From Pelagibacteraceae bacterium AG-426-G02 (GTDB taxonomy: Bacteria; Pseudomonadota; Alphaproteobacteria; Pelagibacterales; Pelagibacteraceae): a stretch of DNA of 64,000 bases. The notes below the pieces were generated by a model. That model was given only the letters and a program-made list of their open reading frames with translations. It searched no databases and was not told the origin of the DNA. The position numbers and the translations under genes are program-made. This document shows positions 47,937-56,792 of the stretch, one piece after another; position 1 is the first letter of the stretch; each line of letters begins with the position of its first letter. The stretch covers positions 1 to 64,000 of the forward strand of contig QCNQ01000003.1 of the NCBI GenBank assembly GCA_003213155.1, read 5' to 3'.

Positions 47937-48644
47937 ATGTTAGAAATTTTTATTGCTTTAGGTGCGGGTTTGATAAGTTTTTTATCCCCATGTGTATTAC
48001 CATTAATACCTGGTTATATCTCTTATATTTCTGGTACTTCACTCAATGAATTAATAGAAAAAAAAAATATAAACTTAATTCCTATCATTCTTTTCACAAT
48101 TGGTTTTTCAATTGTCTTTATTATTTTTGGAGCTGCCTCAACTTTTTTAGGCCAAGTATTATTACAAAATTCAAATGAATTAAGAATTGGTGCTGGATTA
48201 GTAATCTGTATTTTGTCTTTACATTTAATTGGAATTATAAATTTAAAATTTTTGAATTACGAAAAAAGGCTTCACACAAATAATAACACTAATTTTTTTA
48301 GTCCAATATTAATTGGTATGGCTTTTGCTTTTGGTTGGACACCATGTATAGGTCCTATTCTTGGATCAATCTTAGCACTAGCCTCAACAGAGGAGAGTAT
48401 CAATAGAGGTATAATACTTTTATCATTTTATTCTTTAGGTCTTGCGTTACCATTTATTTTATCGGGTTATTTAATTCAAAAATTTTTAATTTTTTCAAAA
48501 AATTTTAAAAAGAATATTAATTTAATTTCAAAAATTGGTGGTGTAATATTATTAATTACCGGTATATTAATATTAACAAATCAGTTACAAGCATTAGGTT
48601 ATTATTTACTTAATATATTTCCTTTTTTGCAAAATTTTGGATGA
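47937..48644 (+). CDS. ccdA: CcdA-type thiol-disulfide membrane transporter
   Basis: 235 residues with six membrane helices. Seen: the two active Cys in FLSPCVLPLIPGYISY and GWTPCIGPILGSILA, the family's redox pair that moves electrons from thioredoxin to periplasmic disulfide reductases for cytochrome c maturation. Size matches CcdA without extra domains. Followed after 6 bp by an unrelated flavoprotein. Confidence 0.93.
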   Translation: MLEIFIALGAGLISFLSPCVLPLIPGYISYISGTSLNELIEKKNINLIPIILFTIGFSIVFIIFGAASTFLGQVLLQNSNELRIGAGLVICILSLHLIGIINLKFLNYEKRLHTNNNTNFFSPILIGMAFAFGWTPCIGPILGSILALASTEESINRGIILLSFYSLGLALPFILSGYLIQKFLIFSKNFKKNINLISKIGGVILLITGILILTNQLQALGYYLLNIFPFLQNFG

Positions 48645-48650
48645 TTATTT

Positions 48651-49235
48651 ATGAAGATTTATCAAATTGACTCAAGTGCTAGAAAAGAGGGTTCGACCTC
48701 AAGAGCTTTAGCTAAAAAGTTACTAGAAAAAATTAAAAAACCTCAAGATGAGGTTATATATAGAGATCTAAATGAAGAAATGGTTTTTGTGAGTGGTTTA
48801 ACAGAATCTGGAATGAATATTGATGAAAAAGATCAAAATGAAAATCACAAAAAAATGTTTGAGCTCTCCAATCAACTCGTAAGAGAACTTAAAGAGAGTG
48901 ATATTATAATTATTTCAGCACCAATTTATAATTATGGTCCTCCTGCAACTTTAAAAGCTTGGTCGGATTTGGCAGCAAGAATTGGAGAAACATTTAAATT
49001 TAAACCTAATGGTAGAAGAGAAGGTTTGTTAAAAAATAAAAAAGCTTATTTAGTAATTACATCAGGAGGAACTAAGTTAAATAGTAATGAAGACTTTTTA
49101 ACTCCTTGGTTGAAATTTATTTTGAATTTCTTTGGTATAGAAAAAGTTGAGACAATCAGTGCGGATCAAATGGCTCTAGATTATGAAAAATCAATTAAAG
49201 AAGCTCACGCACAAATTGATAAAATAAAACTATAA
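48651..49235 (+). CDS. FMN-dependent NADH-azoreductase-like flavoprotein
   Basis: 194-residue flavodoxin-like protein of the AzoR/NQO family. Seen: phosphate-binding loop IDSSARKEGSTSRALA, SAPIYNYGPPATLKAWSDLAARIGETFKF (FMN ring contact), and TSGGTKLN. It is likely a quinone or azo-compound reductase protecting against redox stress; physiological substrate unknown. It lies between ccdA and the TPP riboswitch. Confidence 0.85.
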   Translation: MKIYQIDSSARKEGSTSRALAKKLLEKIKKPQDEVIYRDLNEEMVFVSGLTESGMNIDEKDQNENHKKMFELSNQLVRELKESDIIIISAPIYNYGPPATLKAWSDLAARIGETFKFKPNGRREGLLKNKKAYLVITSGGTKLNSNEDFLTPWLKFILNFFGIEKVETISADQMALDYEKSIKEAHAQIDKIKL

Positions 49236-49298
49236 TCAATCTAAATTAATTTCGAAATTTTAATTTGCTCTTTTCTAATTCAATTAAATAAATTAATA

Positions 49299-49369
49299 TG
49301 TTTAAAGGGGTGTCTTAACAGACTGAGATTAAACCCTATGAACCTGTCCGGTAATTCAGAAAGGGAACG
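49299..49369 (+). promoter_or_regulatory. TPP riboswitch (THI element), translational type
   Basis: Seen: GGGGTG at the 5' side, a 4-bp P3 GTCT-TAAC-AGAC, the conserved CTGAGAT, ACCC pairing with GGGG (P2), GAACCTG, a very short P5 CTG...CAG, and the 3' AAGGGAAC. A 4-bp P1 (GTTT with GAAC) closes the aptamer. It ends at the base before the ATG of the transporter, so AAGGGA is both conserved aptamer sequence and Shine-Dalgarno. Binding of TPP should block initiation. There is no room for a separate expression platform. Confidence 0.93.
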
Positions 49370-50815
49370 ATGGATAAAACATACTTTTTAACACAATCAA
49401 CCGCATTATCTTTAGTAATTGTTATATGTTTAATTTTTTTATCATTTGGAATTTATTATTCTAAAAACTTTCAAGGATTAAAAAATTATTTAACTGCAAA
49501 TAGAAATATTGGATTTCTTTCATTAACAACAAGTTTAACAGCGTCTGCGCTAGGAGCTTGGATTCTTTTTGGTCCTGCTTCAGCTGCAACTTGGGGCGGT
49601 TTAGGTGCAGTAATTGGATATTCCCTTGGGACAGCTTTTCCAATGTTTTTTTTTATATATCTTGGAAAAAAAATTAGAAAAGAGTTTCCTCAAGGTTCCA
49701 CGCTCATTGAATTTTTAAGAAAAAAATTTGGTAAAAGTTTATTTAAACTTATTTTGCTGATGACAATTTTTTATATGTTTATTTTCTTATGTGCTGAAGT
49801 TACAGCGGTTGCAGTTTTGATTAACTATATTTCAGGTACTGAACTTTGGTTCATTGCTTTAATTGTGCTATTGTGTACTTTAACTTATACTTTATATGGT
49901 GGATTAAAAGCTTCAATATTGACTGATAACATTCAAATGTTTGTCATTGGTTTATTATTATTGATTTCTTTAATGTATATTTTGTCTTTCACAGGATCAA
50001 AATTTTCATTTGATTTTGTAAAAGAAAAAAACCCGCATCTTTTAAGTGGATCTTATTTGCCTGGTTACACTTCTGGTTTAACTTTTTTTATTGCTGTTGC
50101 AGCAACAAATCTATTTCACCAAGGCAATTGGCAACGTATTTATGCAGCAAAAGATTATAAAACTCTAAAAAAAAGTTTGATTATATCTTTTTTGATAATT
50201 GTCCCGATTATTTTTTTTATGGGTTTCACAGGACTTGTTGGTTTTTCACTCAATTCATCAATAAGGCCCGATCTAAGTTTTTTTTACTTATTACTAAATG
50301 AACAAGCAATATTTTTATCAATAGTAATTATTATTTTAGGTCTAGCATTAACTATATCAACCGTAGATACCTTAATTAATGCAATATCAAGTTTAATTAT
50401 AGTTGATGGTAAAGCTACATTTGGATTTAAAAAAAAGACTAATTATTTAAATTTTTCAAAATATATAATTGTTTTTTTATCCATAATATCTTTTGTAATT
50501 GCATCTTATGGCTTCGATATTTTATATTTGTTTTTACTGGCAGACTTATTTTGTTGCGCGTTCGTGTTAACAGTTTTTTATAGTTTTTATAATAAGATTG
50601 ATGAAAAAACGGCATATATATCAATCCTTATTGGGTTTTTAGCCGGATTTTTGTTATTCCCTTCACCAGATTTCTCAAAAAGTTTGTTGGTTGGAATATT
50701 GTTATCAAAAGAAATATTTAGTCCCTTTATATCCCAATCATTATTATTTTTGTCTTTTATCATCGCAACTTTCTTACCTTTTTTGGTTCTTAAAGTTAAA
50801 AAGATCAAATTTTAG
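49370..50815 (+). CDS. thiV: SSS-family transporter, ThiV-like (putative thiamine pyrimidine-precursor uptake)
   Basis: 481-residue sodium:solute symporter with about 13 hydrophobic segments. Seen: LTASALGAWILFGPASAATWGGLGAVIGYSLG, YTLYGGLKASILTDNIQM, HQGNWQRIYAAKD, and ALTISTVDTLINAISSL, all standard SSS blocks. Control by a TPP riboswitch and its SAR11 background match ThiV, proposed to import HMP, the thiamine pyrimidine precursor SAR11 cannot make. The window has thiS/thiG but no thiC, which agrees. The transported compound is inferred. Confidence 0.85.
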   Translation: MDKTYFLTQSTALSLVIVICLIFLSFGIYYSKNFQGLKNYLTANRNIGFLSLTTSLTASALGAWILFGPASAATWGGLGAVIGYSLGTAFPMFFFIYLGKKIRKEFPQGSTLIEFLRKKFGKSLFKLILLMTIFYMFIFLCAEVTAVAVLINYISGTELWFIALIVLLCTLTYTLYGGLKASILTDNIQMFVIGLLLLISLMYILSFTGSKFSFDFVKEKNPHLLSGSYLPGYTSGLTFFIAVAATNLFHQGNWQRIYAAKDYKTLKKSLIISFLIIVPIIFFMGFTGLVGFSLNSSIRPDLSFFYLLLNEQAIFLSIVIIILGLALTISTVDTLINAISSLIIVDGKATFGFKKKTNYLNFSKYIIVFLSIISFVIASYGFDILYLFLLADLFCCAFVLTVFYSFYNKIDEKTAYISILIGFLAGFLLFPSPDFSKSLLVGILLSKEIFSPFISQSLLFLSFIIATFLPFLVLKVKKIKF

Positions 50816-50856
50816 TCGATTGTATTAAATGAATTAATAGTTATATAACTGACCGA

Positions 50857-51792
50857 ATGTCAGAAAACCAAATAGTAATTAATAATCTCTCAAAAGTTTA
50901 TGATAATGGCTTTAATGCTTTAAAAAATATAAACCTCAATATCAAAAAAGGAGAAATTTTTGCGATGCTTGGACCGAATGGTGCAGGTAAAACTACTTTG
51001 ATTAGCATTATTTGTGGCATTGTAAAACCATCATCAGGAAAAGTTACAGTTGAAGAATTTGATATCATTGAAGATTATAGGGAAACAAGATCACGTATAG
51101 GACTCGTTCCTCAGGAATTAACTTTAGAGCAATTTGAAACCGTTTTTAATAACGTTTCTTATTCAAGAGGTTTGTATGGAAAAAAACCTGATCCAAAACA
51201 TATTGAAAAAGTCTTGAAACAACTCAGTCTTTGGGACAAAAAAGATTTAATCTTGCGAAAATTATCAGGTGGAATGAAAAGAAGAGTTTTAATCGCTAAA
51301 GCATTATCTCATGAACCAAAAATTTTATTTTTAGATGAACCTACTGCTGGAGTAGATGTTGAATTAAGACAAGAGATGTGGAAGGTGGTAAAATCATTAA
51401 GAGAAATAGGTGTTACAATTATTTTAACAACTCATTATATCGAAGAGGCTGAAGCGATTGCTGATCGAGTGGGAGTTATTAATCAAGGTGAAATTATCAT
51501 TGTAGAACAAAAGAAAGAACTTATAAAAAAAATGGGTCGAAAAGTTTTATCTGTTGAATTACAGGAGGAAATTCAAGATATTCCAGAATCATTAAAAAAA
51601 TATAATTTAATTATTGGAAATAACAAAATGTCTCTGGTTTACACTTATAATCTCGAAGAAAAACAGACAGGGATTACAAATCTTTTACAAGATATAAAAG
51701 ACTCAGGATTAAAATTGAGGGATTTAAAAACAGAACAAAGTAATTTAGAAAAAATATTTGTAACTTTAGTTAGGGAAAATAATGAAAATTAA
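50857..51792 (+). CDS. ABC-2-type transporter ATPase
   Basis: 311-residue ABC ATPase of the DrrA/CcmA-like export group. Seen: Walker [11 protein letters not shown]-loop [11 protein letters not shown], signature [16 protein letters not shown], Walker [13 protein letters not shown], and switch [13 protein letters not shown]. The C-terminal ~80 residues form the extra domain of this group. Overlaps the permease by 11 bp. Substrate unknown; exporters of this type handle drugs, lipids or polysaccharides. Confidence 0.92.
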   Translation: MSENQIVINNLSKVYDNGFNALKNINLNIKKGEIFAMLGPNGAGKTTLISIICGIVKPSSGKVTVEEFDIIEDYRETRSRIGLVPQELTLEQFETVFNNVSYSRGLYGKKPDPKHIEKVLKQLSLWDKKDLILRKLSGGMKRRVLIAKALSHEPKILFLDEPTAGVDVELRQEMWKVVKSLREIGVTIILTTHYIEEAEAIADRVGVINQGEIIIVEQKKELIKKMGRKVLSVELQEEIQDIPESLKKYNLIIGNNKMSLVYTYNLEEKQTGITNLLQDIKDSGLKLRDLKTEQSNLEKIFVTLVRENNEN

Positions 51793-52549
51793 TTATTATG
51801 GATTTAAAGCTATTTACTTCCATGAAATGGATAGATTTAGACGAACTTTAGGTCAATCTCTTTTATCACCAGTAATCTCAACATCGTTATATTTTATTGT
51901 TTTTGGTTCTGTGATTGGTGGTTACGTTCAAAAAATTGATGGTATCAGTTATGGATCGTTTATAGTTCCAGGATTGCTGATGTTAACTCTATTAACTCAA
52001 TCAATAAGTAATACTTCTTTTGGAATATTTTTTCCAAAATTTAATGGGACTATTTATGAGATTTTAGCTGCACCTATATCCGCTTATGAAATTGTATTGG
52101 CATTTGTAAGTGCTGGAGCAACTAAAACACTGATTGTTGGTTTTGTAATTTTTTTGACAGCACAATTTTTTGCTGATGTACAAGTTCAATATCCATTGCT
52201 AATGATTTTTTTATTAGTTCTCGTTTCTTTTACATTTGCATTATTTGGATTTTTAGTTGGTTTAGTTAGCAAGGACTTTGAACAGATGTCAATAATCCCA
52301 TCTTTTGTGATAACACCAATGGTATTTTTAGGTGGAAGTCTTTATTCATTAGATATGTTACCTGAATTTTGGCAAGTGGTTACTTATTTTAATCCAGTTG
52401 TTTACCTAATTAGTAGCCTTAGATACTCTTTCTATGGCATATCAGATTTTAATATTTGGATAAGTGTGGGTTTAATGGTGTTATTTTTGTCAGTTTGCGT
52501 GATTATTGTCTCTATATTACTTAAAAAGGGTTACAGCATTAAATCTTAA
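51782..52549 (+). CDS. ABC-2-type transporter permease
   Basis: 255 residues with six membrane helices, ABC-2 membrane family (DrrB/NodJ-like). Seen: [22 protein letters not shown]-like opening, [31 protein letters not shown], and the C-terminal [36 protein letters not shown]. Partner of the upstream ATPase. Converges with the glycan gene that follows (7 bp between stops). Confidence 0.92.
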   Translation: MKINYYGFKAIYFHEMDRFRRTLGQSLLSPVISTSLYFIVFGSVIGGYVQKIDGISYGSFIVPGLLMLTLLTQSISNTSFGIFFPKFNGTIYEILAAPISAYEIVLAFVSAGATKTLIVGFVIFLTAQFFADVQVQYPLLMIFLLVLVSFTFALFGFLVGLVSKDFEQMSIIPSFVITPMVFLGGSLYSLDMLPEFWQVVTYFNPVVYLISSLRYSFYGISDFNIWISVGLMVLFLSVCVIIVSILLKKGYSIKS

Positions 52550-52556
52550 AAGAAAT

Positions 52557-53237
52557 TTATTTAAAAATTTTTTTGAGTTTTTTGAGGTTATCTAAATTGT
52601 CAACAGTGTACCATTTTTTTGGCATTACATCAGAAACATATAATTGTCTGATTTTAATTAGTTTTTTCCAGAGAATATTAAAGTCATCAGTTGGTTTTAT
52701 TTTATCGTTTATCTTTTTTGGATTTAATATTTGAATACCGGTGCAGTAAATATCAGATTTTTGTGTTCTTGAGAGTTTTTTAACAATATTTTTTTTTTTA
52801 AAAATAAAATCTCCCGCTAATCCTTTAATTGGTTTTGTTGGAATTAACATGCACAAGGGCTGCCCTTTTTTATAATAATCTCTCTCAATTTTTTTAAAAT
52901 CAATGTTAGTGACGTTGTCGCAAGTTAAGACGTAAATTGGAGAGTTAAATGATTTAAATATAGAGTTGAATATCCACCAAGAATTACCTTTTTTGTCTGT
53001 ATTTATTATTGATGAAACTTTTTCCTCTATTAAATGTTTAGCTAAAATAGGCCCTTTGTAACCAACTGAAATATGAACAAAACTTATATATTTTTTCAGT
53101 CTTTTGATACCTCTTGCAATCAATGAGGTTTGTTTAAATTTAACTAAACCTTTAGGTATTTTTTTGGTAAGTGGCATTAATCTGGTTCCACGTCCAGCCG
53201 CCATTATAAAAGCATGATTTATTTTTCTATAAGTCAT
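52557..53237 (-). CDS. Sugar-phosphate nucleotidyltransferase
   Basis: 226 residues, GT-A-like nucleotidyltransferase fold. Seen: AAGRGTRLMPLTKKIPKGLVKF, the nucleotide-binding signature, and VLTCDNVTNIDF with the metal Asp. It is likely to activate a sugar-1-phosphate or similar for surface polysaccharide synthesis; the substrate is unknown. Overlaps the upstream epimerase/dehydratase gene by 11 bp and pairs functionally with it. Confidence 0.85.
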   Translation of the reverse strand: MTYRKINHAFIMAAGRGTRLMPLTKKIPKGLVKFKQTSLIARGIKRLKKYISFVHISVGYKGPILAKHLIEEKVSSIINTDKKGNSWWIFNSIFKSFNSPIYVLTCDNVTNIDFKKIERDYYKKGQPLCMLIPTKPIKGLAGDFIFKKKNIVKKLSRTQKSDIYCTGIQILNPKKINDKIKPTDDFNILWKKLIKIRQLYVSDVMPKKWYTVDNLDNLKKLKKIFK

Positions 53238-54180
53238 TAGATTTCAGACCAAACTTGATAATTTTTTCAATTTCAGACTGCGCTAATCTCTTTGCATTTT
53301 CAGAAGATACTATTTCTTTAAGTGGTTTTTTTAAAAGATTATTAAAATCGATTACAAAATATTTTCTATTTTTAATTTTCATCTCTTTGGCATATTTTAA
53401 CTCGTCCTCACCAATTAGATATTCATCTTGTCTATCACCTTTTCTAGATTGAATTATTTTATATCTACCGCCAAATCTTTTTGTCCAGACTTTTAAGAAA
53501 TCTATCATTTTTGCAGATTTCATTTCGGCTGAAAGAATTTTTCCATTTAATTTATTTTTAAGTTTTAGAGCCTGATCAATTAAACTTACAGCTTCATTGA
53601 CTGAGAAAAAAAATCGTCTCATATAAGGACCAGTAGTAAGAATAGTCTTATTTTTTTTATACATTTGCTTCCAAATTGGTAGAACAGATCCAGTAGACCA
53701 TGTTACATTACCATACCTCACACAAATAAATTTAGTTTTACTATAAGATTTTATTGATGAAAAAAGTCTTTCCATACAAGATTTACTTAAACCATAAATA
53801 TTTTTGATTGGTGGTGATGCTTTGTCGGTTGAAACACCTATAACTGTCGGAACTTTTTTGTTTATACAGGCTCGAACAATATTAGTAGATCCAAGTATAT
53901 TTATATCAATACATTCAAATGGAAATTTTTCTGATAAGTCGACAAATTTTGTAGCTGCAGCATGAATTACGATATCGGGTTTAGTGTAATTTAAACAATC
54001 ATGTACAGACTCAATATTTGAAACATCTAAAGGTACTACTTCACAATTCGTTAGATTCTTTACCAAGAAATTTTGTTTATTATTACGAGCGCCAAGAAAA
54101 ACTTTATATTTTTTCTTATAAAAATTAGCTAAATTTCTTCCTAGATAACCTGTACCACCCGTTATTAGAATTTTTTTCAT
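53227..54180 (-). CDS. NAD-dependent nucleotide-sugar epimerase/dehydratase
   Basis: 317-residue extended SDR. Seen: GGTGYLGRNLA (NAD loop), VIHAAATKFVDLSEKFPFECIDINILGSTN, VSTDKASPPIKNIYGLSKSCMERL with the Tyr-x-x-x-Lys pair, and RYGNVTWSTGSVLPIW. The STDKA...YGxSK pattern is that of UDP-GlcNAc 4,6-dehydratases (CapD/FlaA1/PseB-like). Probably makes a modified nucleotide sugar for the cell envelope. Divergent from the orphan gene at 54222. Confidence 0.87.
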   Translation of the reverse strand: MKKILITGGTGYLGRNLANFYKKKYKVFLGARNNKQNFLVKNLTNCEVVPLDVSNIESVHDCLNYTKPDIVIHAAATKFVDLSEKFPFECIDINILGSTNIVRACINKKVPTVIGVSTDKASPPIKNIYGLSKSCMERLFSSIKSYSKTKFICVRYGNVTWSTGSVLPIWKQMYKKNKTILTTGPYMRRFFFSVNEAVSLIDQALKLKNKLNGKILSAEMKSAKMIDFLKVWTKRFGGRYKIIQSRKGDRQDEYLIGEDELKYAKEMKIKNRKYFVIDFNNLLKKPLKEIVSSENAKRLAQSEIEKIIKFGLKSNDL

Positions 54181-54221
54181 TATTAAATGTTATAAATATG
54201 TTTATAATTTTAAAATAAATA

Positions 54222-55142
54222 ATGTCTATATCTATTCATATACCTTTTTACAATCCAAATCCTGAAAAAAAAGAAGGTTATAGAAATTTAAGACGTTTTG
54301 ATTATCTTGAAGAAAATGTAATCAATCTAAAAACACTTTCAATTAAAAATGATATTTTTATTCACACGCATAATGATTTTTTGGATGATAAAAATATAAA
54401 TGCTAAAATTATCAAACATCAAATAAGTGATAGTGACCTAAACAAAGGGTATTTAACATGGAAGTGTAGATCATTAATGGAAGAACAAAAAAATGACTAT
54501 GAATACTTTACTTACTTAGAACACGACATTAAGTTCTCAGAAGTTAATTTACAATATTGGCTGAAATATCAAGATTTATTAGCAAATAAAGGGTTTCATT
54601 TAGGTTTTTTCATATATGAAATGAATAACAAAACTAACCAAAAGCATAGTATTCACATTTCAAAAAAATTAGACAAATTTTTTGAAATTGAGGGTCAAAA
54701 TTTCATCGTTAATGACTTAGAAAATTATTGTTGTTTCTGGATCTATACAAAAAAACAATTTGAAACTTTTTTAAAATCCAAATGGTGGTCATTTGAAAAA
54801 AGAGCACATAACTTTAGACATAATTATGGTATTACAGAGAGATCATCAATTGGTTTCCACGCTCTTAGTATGAATTATTTCAAAGCAACTTTAATTCCTG
54901 AAAAAAATAATCAACCACATTCAGATTCTTTTATTGAACACATGACGAATAATTATTATGAAAAATTTCCTGATTTAGACAAAAAAGATTACTTTGACAT
55001 TAGAGGTGCCTGTAAGTTTCAAATTAATGAAATCATAATTGATAAAGAAAATAGAAAGAAAATGTCTGATAATTTCATTTTAAATAAATTAATTAAAAAT
55101 CTTTTTTGGAAATTAAGATTTATCACTAGAAAATTTAACTGA
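54222..55142 (+). CDS. Orphan glycosyltransferase-like protein
   Basis: 306 residues, no family recognised with certainty. The N-terminus (MSISIHIPFYNPNPEKK...RFDYLEENVINL) and the acidic YFTYLEHDIKFS at about 105, where a GT-A enzyme has its DxD metal motif, suggest a glycosyltransferase-like fold. The C-terminal 30 residues are basic and aromatic (LFWKLRFITRKFN), possibly membrane-associating. It sits beside the nucleotidyltransferase and epimerase on the opposite strand. Function is inferred and weakly supported. Confidence 0.5.
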   Translation: MSISIHIPFYNPNPEKKEGYRNLRRFDYLEENVINLKTLSIKNDIFIHTHNDFLDDKNINAKIIKHQISDSDLNKGYLTWKCRSLMEEQKNDYEYFTYLEHDIKFSEVNLQYWLKYQDLLANKGFHLGFFIYEMNNKTNQKHSIHISKKLDKFFEIEGQNFIVNDLENYCCFWIYTKKQFETFLKSKWWSFEKRAHNFRHNYGITERSSIGFHALSMNYFKATLIPEKNNQPHSDSFIEHMTNNYYEKFPDLDKKDYFDIRGACKFQINEIIIDKENRKKMSDNFILNKLIKNLFWKLRFITRKFN

Positions 55143-55162
55143 CCCATTTCTGGGCCAGTTAA
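55135..55162 (-). terminator. Terminator hairpin downstream of aceA
   Basis: On the minus strand a 12-bp stem (TTAACTGGCCCA with TGGGTCAGTTAA, one G-U pair) and a 4-nt loop lie about 31 bp beyond the aceA stop, followed by ATTTT. The stem includes the stop codon of the convergent glycosyltransferase-like gene. Confidence 0.7.
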
Positions 55163-55192
55163 TATACTAATATAATAAGAGGAGTTGTTTTA

Positions 55193-56467
55193 TTAGAATT
55201 GTTCAGACTCAGTTGAGCCATCCATTGCTGTGGTTGAGCTCTTTCCACTACTTATTGTATTAGAAACAGCATCAAAATAAGATGTACCTACTTCTCTTTG
55301 GTGTTTTACACTTGTGTAACCATCTTTTTCACGAGCAAATTCTTGTTGTTGAATCTTAGAGTAAGCAGCCATACCTTCTTTTTTGTATTTTTCTGCTAAT
55401 TCAAAAATTGCAATATTTTGTGTATGAAAACCAGCTAGTGTTATAAATTGAAATTTATAGCCCATTTTACTTATTTCTTTTTGAAATGAGGCAATTTCTT
55501 CGTCTGATAAATGCTTCTTCCAATTAAATGACGGAGAACAATTGTACGCTAAAAGCTTTCCAGGAAATTTTTCATGAATTGCATCTGCAAATTTTTTAGC
55601 CTCTTCAAGATTTGGTGTAGCTGTTTCACACCAAATTAAATCTGAATATGGTGCGTATGCTAATCCTCTTGAAATTGCTTGTTCAATTCCTGATTTTACA
55701 TAATAAAATCCCTCTGGAGATCTTTCACCTGTTAGAAAAGGTTTATCATTTTCGTCAAAATCATTAGTGATTAGTTTTGCAGCATTTGCATCTGTTCTAG
55801 CCAAAATTATTAATTGCACATCAGCAATATCAGCTGCCAATCTTGCAGCTTTTAAATTTTTAATCATAGTCCCTGTTGGTACAAGTACTTTGCCACCCAT
55901 ATGACCACATTTTTTTTCACTCGCTAATTGATCTTCAAAATGAACACCTGCTGCACCAGCTTTAATAAACTTTTTTGTAAGTTCAAAAACATTTAATGGA
56001 CCTCCAAAACCTGCTTCACCATCAGCAATGATTGGAAGCATATAATCAATTCTTTTCTCTTTTTTCATATCACCATCTTTTAGTTCCATATGTTGAATTT
56101 GGTCTGCTCTTAGCAAAGCGTTATTCATAGATTCAACAAGTTTTGGAGCACTATCATATGGATATAATGATTGATCTGGGTACATTTCGCCAGCACTATT
56201 AGCATCTGCAGCCACTTGCCAACCACTTAGATAAATTGATTTTAGACCAGCTTTTGCATGTTGAACTGCTTGATTTCCAGATAAAGATCCTAAAGTACTA
56301 ATATAATTTTCTGTATTAAGAAGCTTCCAAAGTTTAACTGATTGTTGTTTACATAGGGAATATTCTATTTTAATTGAGCCTCTTAATCTTTCAACTTCAT
56401 CGGGGGTATAATCTCTTTTAATGCCTGCAAATCTTTTTAGTTCGTATGAGATGTTTTCTGCACTCAT
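55193..56467 (-). CDS. aceA: Isocitrate lyase
   Basis: Glyoxylate shunt enzyme splitting isocitrate into glyoxylate and succinate. 424 residues. Seen: [40 protein letters not shown] (metal ligands), the catalytic [24 protein letters not shown], and [13 protein letters not shown]. It follows a 53-aa ORF on the same strand, and a RamB/ScfR-type regulator gene lies divergently upstream, so control by that regulator is likely. Confidence 0.97.
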   Translation of the reverse strand: MSAENISYELKRFAGIKRDYTPDEVERLRGSIKIEYSLCKQQSVKLWKLLNTENYISTLGSLSGNQAVQHAKAGLKSIYLSGWQVAADANSAGEMYPDQSLYPYDSAPKLVESMNNALLRADQIQHMELKDGDMKKEKRIDYMLPIIADGEAGFGGPLNVFELTKKFIKAGAAGVHFEDQLASEKKCGHMGGKVLVPTGTMIKNLKAARLAADIADVQLIILARTDANAAKLITNDFDENDKPFLTGERSPEGFYYVKSGIEQAISRGLAYAPYSDLIWCETATPNLEEAKKFADAIHEKFPGKLLAYNCSPSFNWKKHLSDEEIASFQKEISKMGYKFQFITLAGFHTQNIAIFELAEKYKKEGMAAYSKIQQQEFAREKDGYTSVKHQREVGTSYFDAVSNTISSGKSSTTAMDGSTESEQF

Positions 56468-56519
56468 AATTGGTAGTTACCTCAGAAGTTAAAATTAAAA
56501 TGAAAAAGTAAAATTTGAT

Positions 56520-56681
56520 TTAGTTAGAGTCGTTAAGAGTCTCAACTAAATCTTTCATTCCACTTGAACCCCAATCACAATGATCATCTCTCATGTAAAT
56601 ACCTCTACTATTATGTCTAGCAAGGTCCTCATTTTTTATGATTTGAGCCTCATTTTCTGTGTTTTTTTGTTTATCAGTCAT
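56520..56681 (-). CDS. Small acidic/polar protein (53 aa) upstream of aceA
   Basis: The Met at 56681 (MTDKQKNTENEAQIIKNED) is a better start than the track's 56717, whose extra residues come from the TTTACAAA repeats. The product ends RGIYMRDDHCDWGSSGMKDLVETLNDSN; the conserved-looking RDDHCDWGSSGM segment has one Cys. No known family recognised. It is 52 bp upstream of aceA on the same strand, so it is probably co-transcribed with it. Confidence 0.6.
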   Translation of the reverse strand: MTDKQKNTENEAQIIKNEDLARHNSRGIYMRDDHCDWGSSGMKDLVETLNDSN

Positions 56682-56694
56682 GTAAATCTTATAA

Positions 56695-56784
56695 TTTACA
56701 AAATTTACAAAATCCACAAAAAAGAATAAAAAGCTTGTAAATAAAGGAAAATAATTGTAAATATAAATTTACAAAATTTACAAA
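56695..56784. promoter_or_regulatory. TTTACAAA repeat cluster: candidate RamB-like operators
   Basis: TTTACAAA occurs at 56695, 56704, 56768 and 56777, with a variant TCCACAAA at 56713, so direct copies are spaced exactly 9 bp apart. Inverted copies CTTGTAAA (56734) and ATTGTAAA (56754) lie between. The last copy ends 8 bp before the regulator's ATG, and the first three lie in the leader of the aceA unit. The sequence recalls the TTTGCAAA core of RamB sites in Corynebacterium. Confidence 0.6.
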
Positions 56785-56792
56785 TAGAAAAT

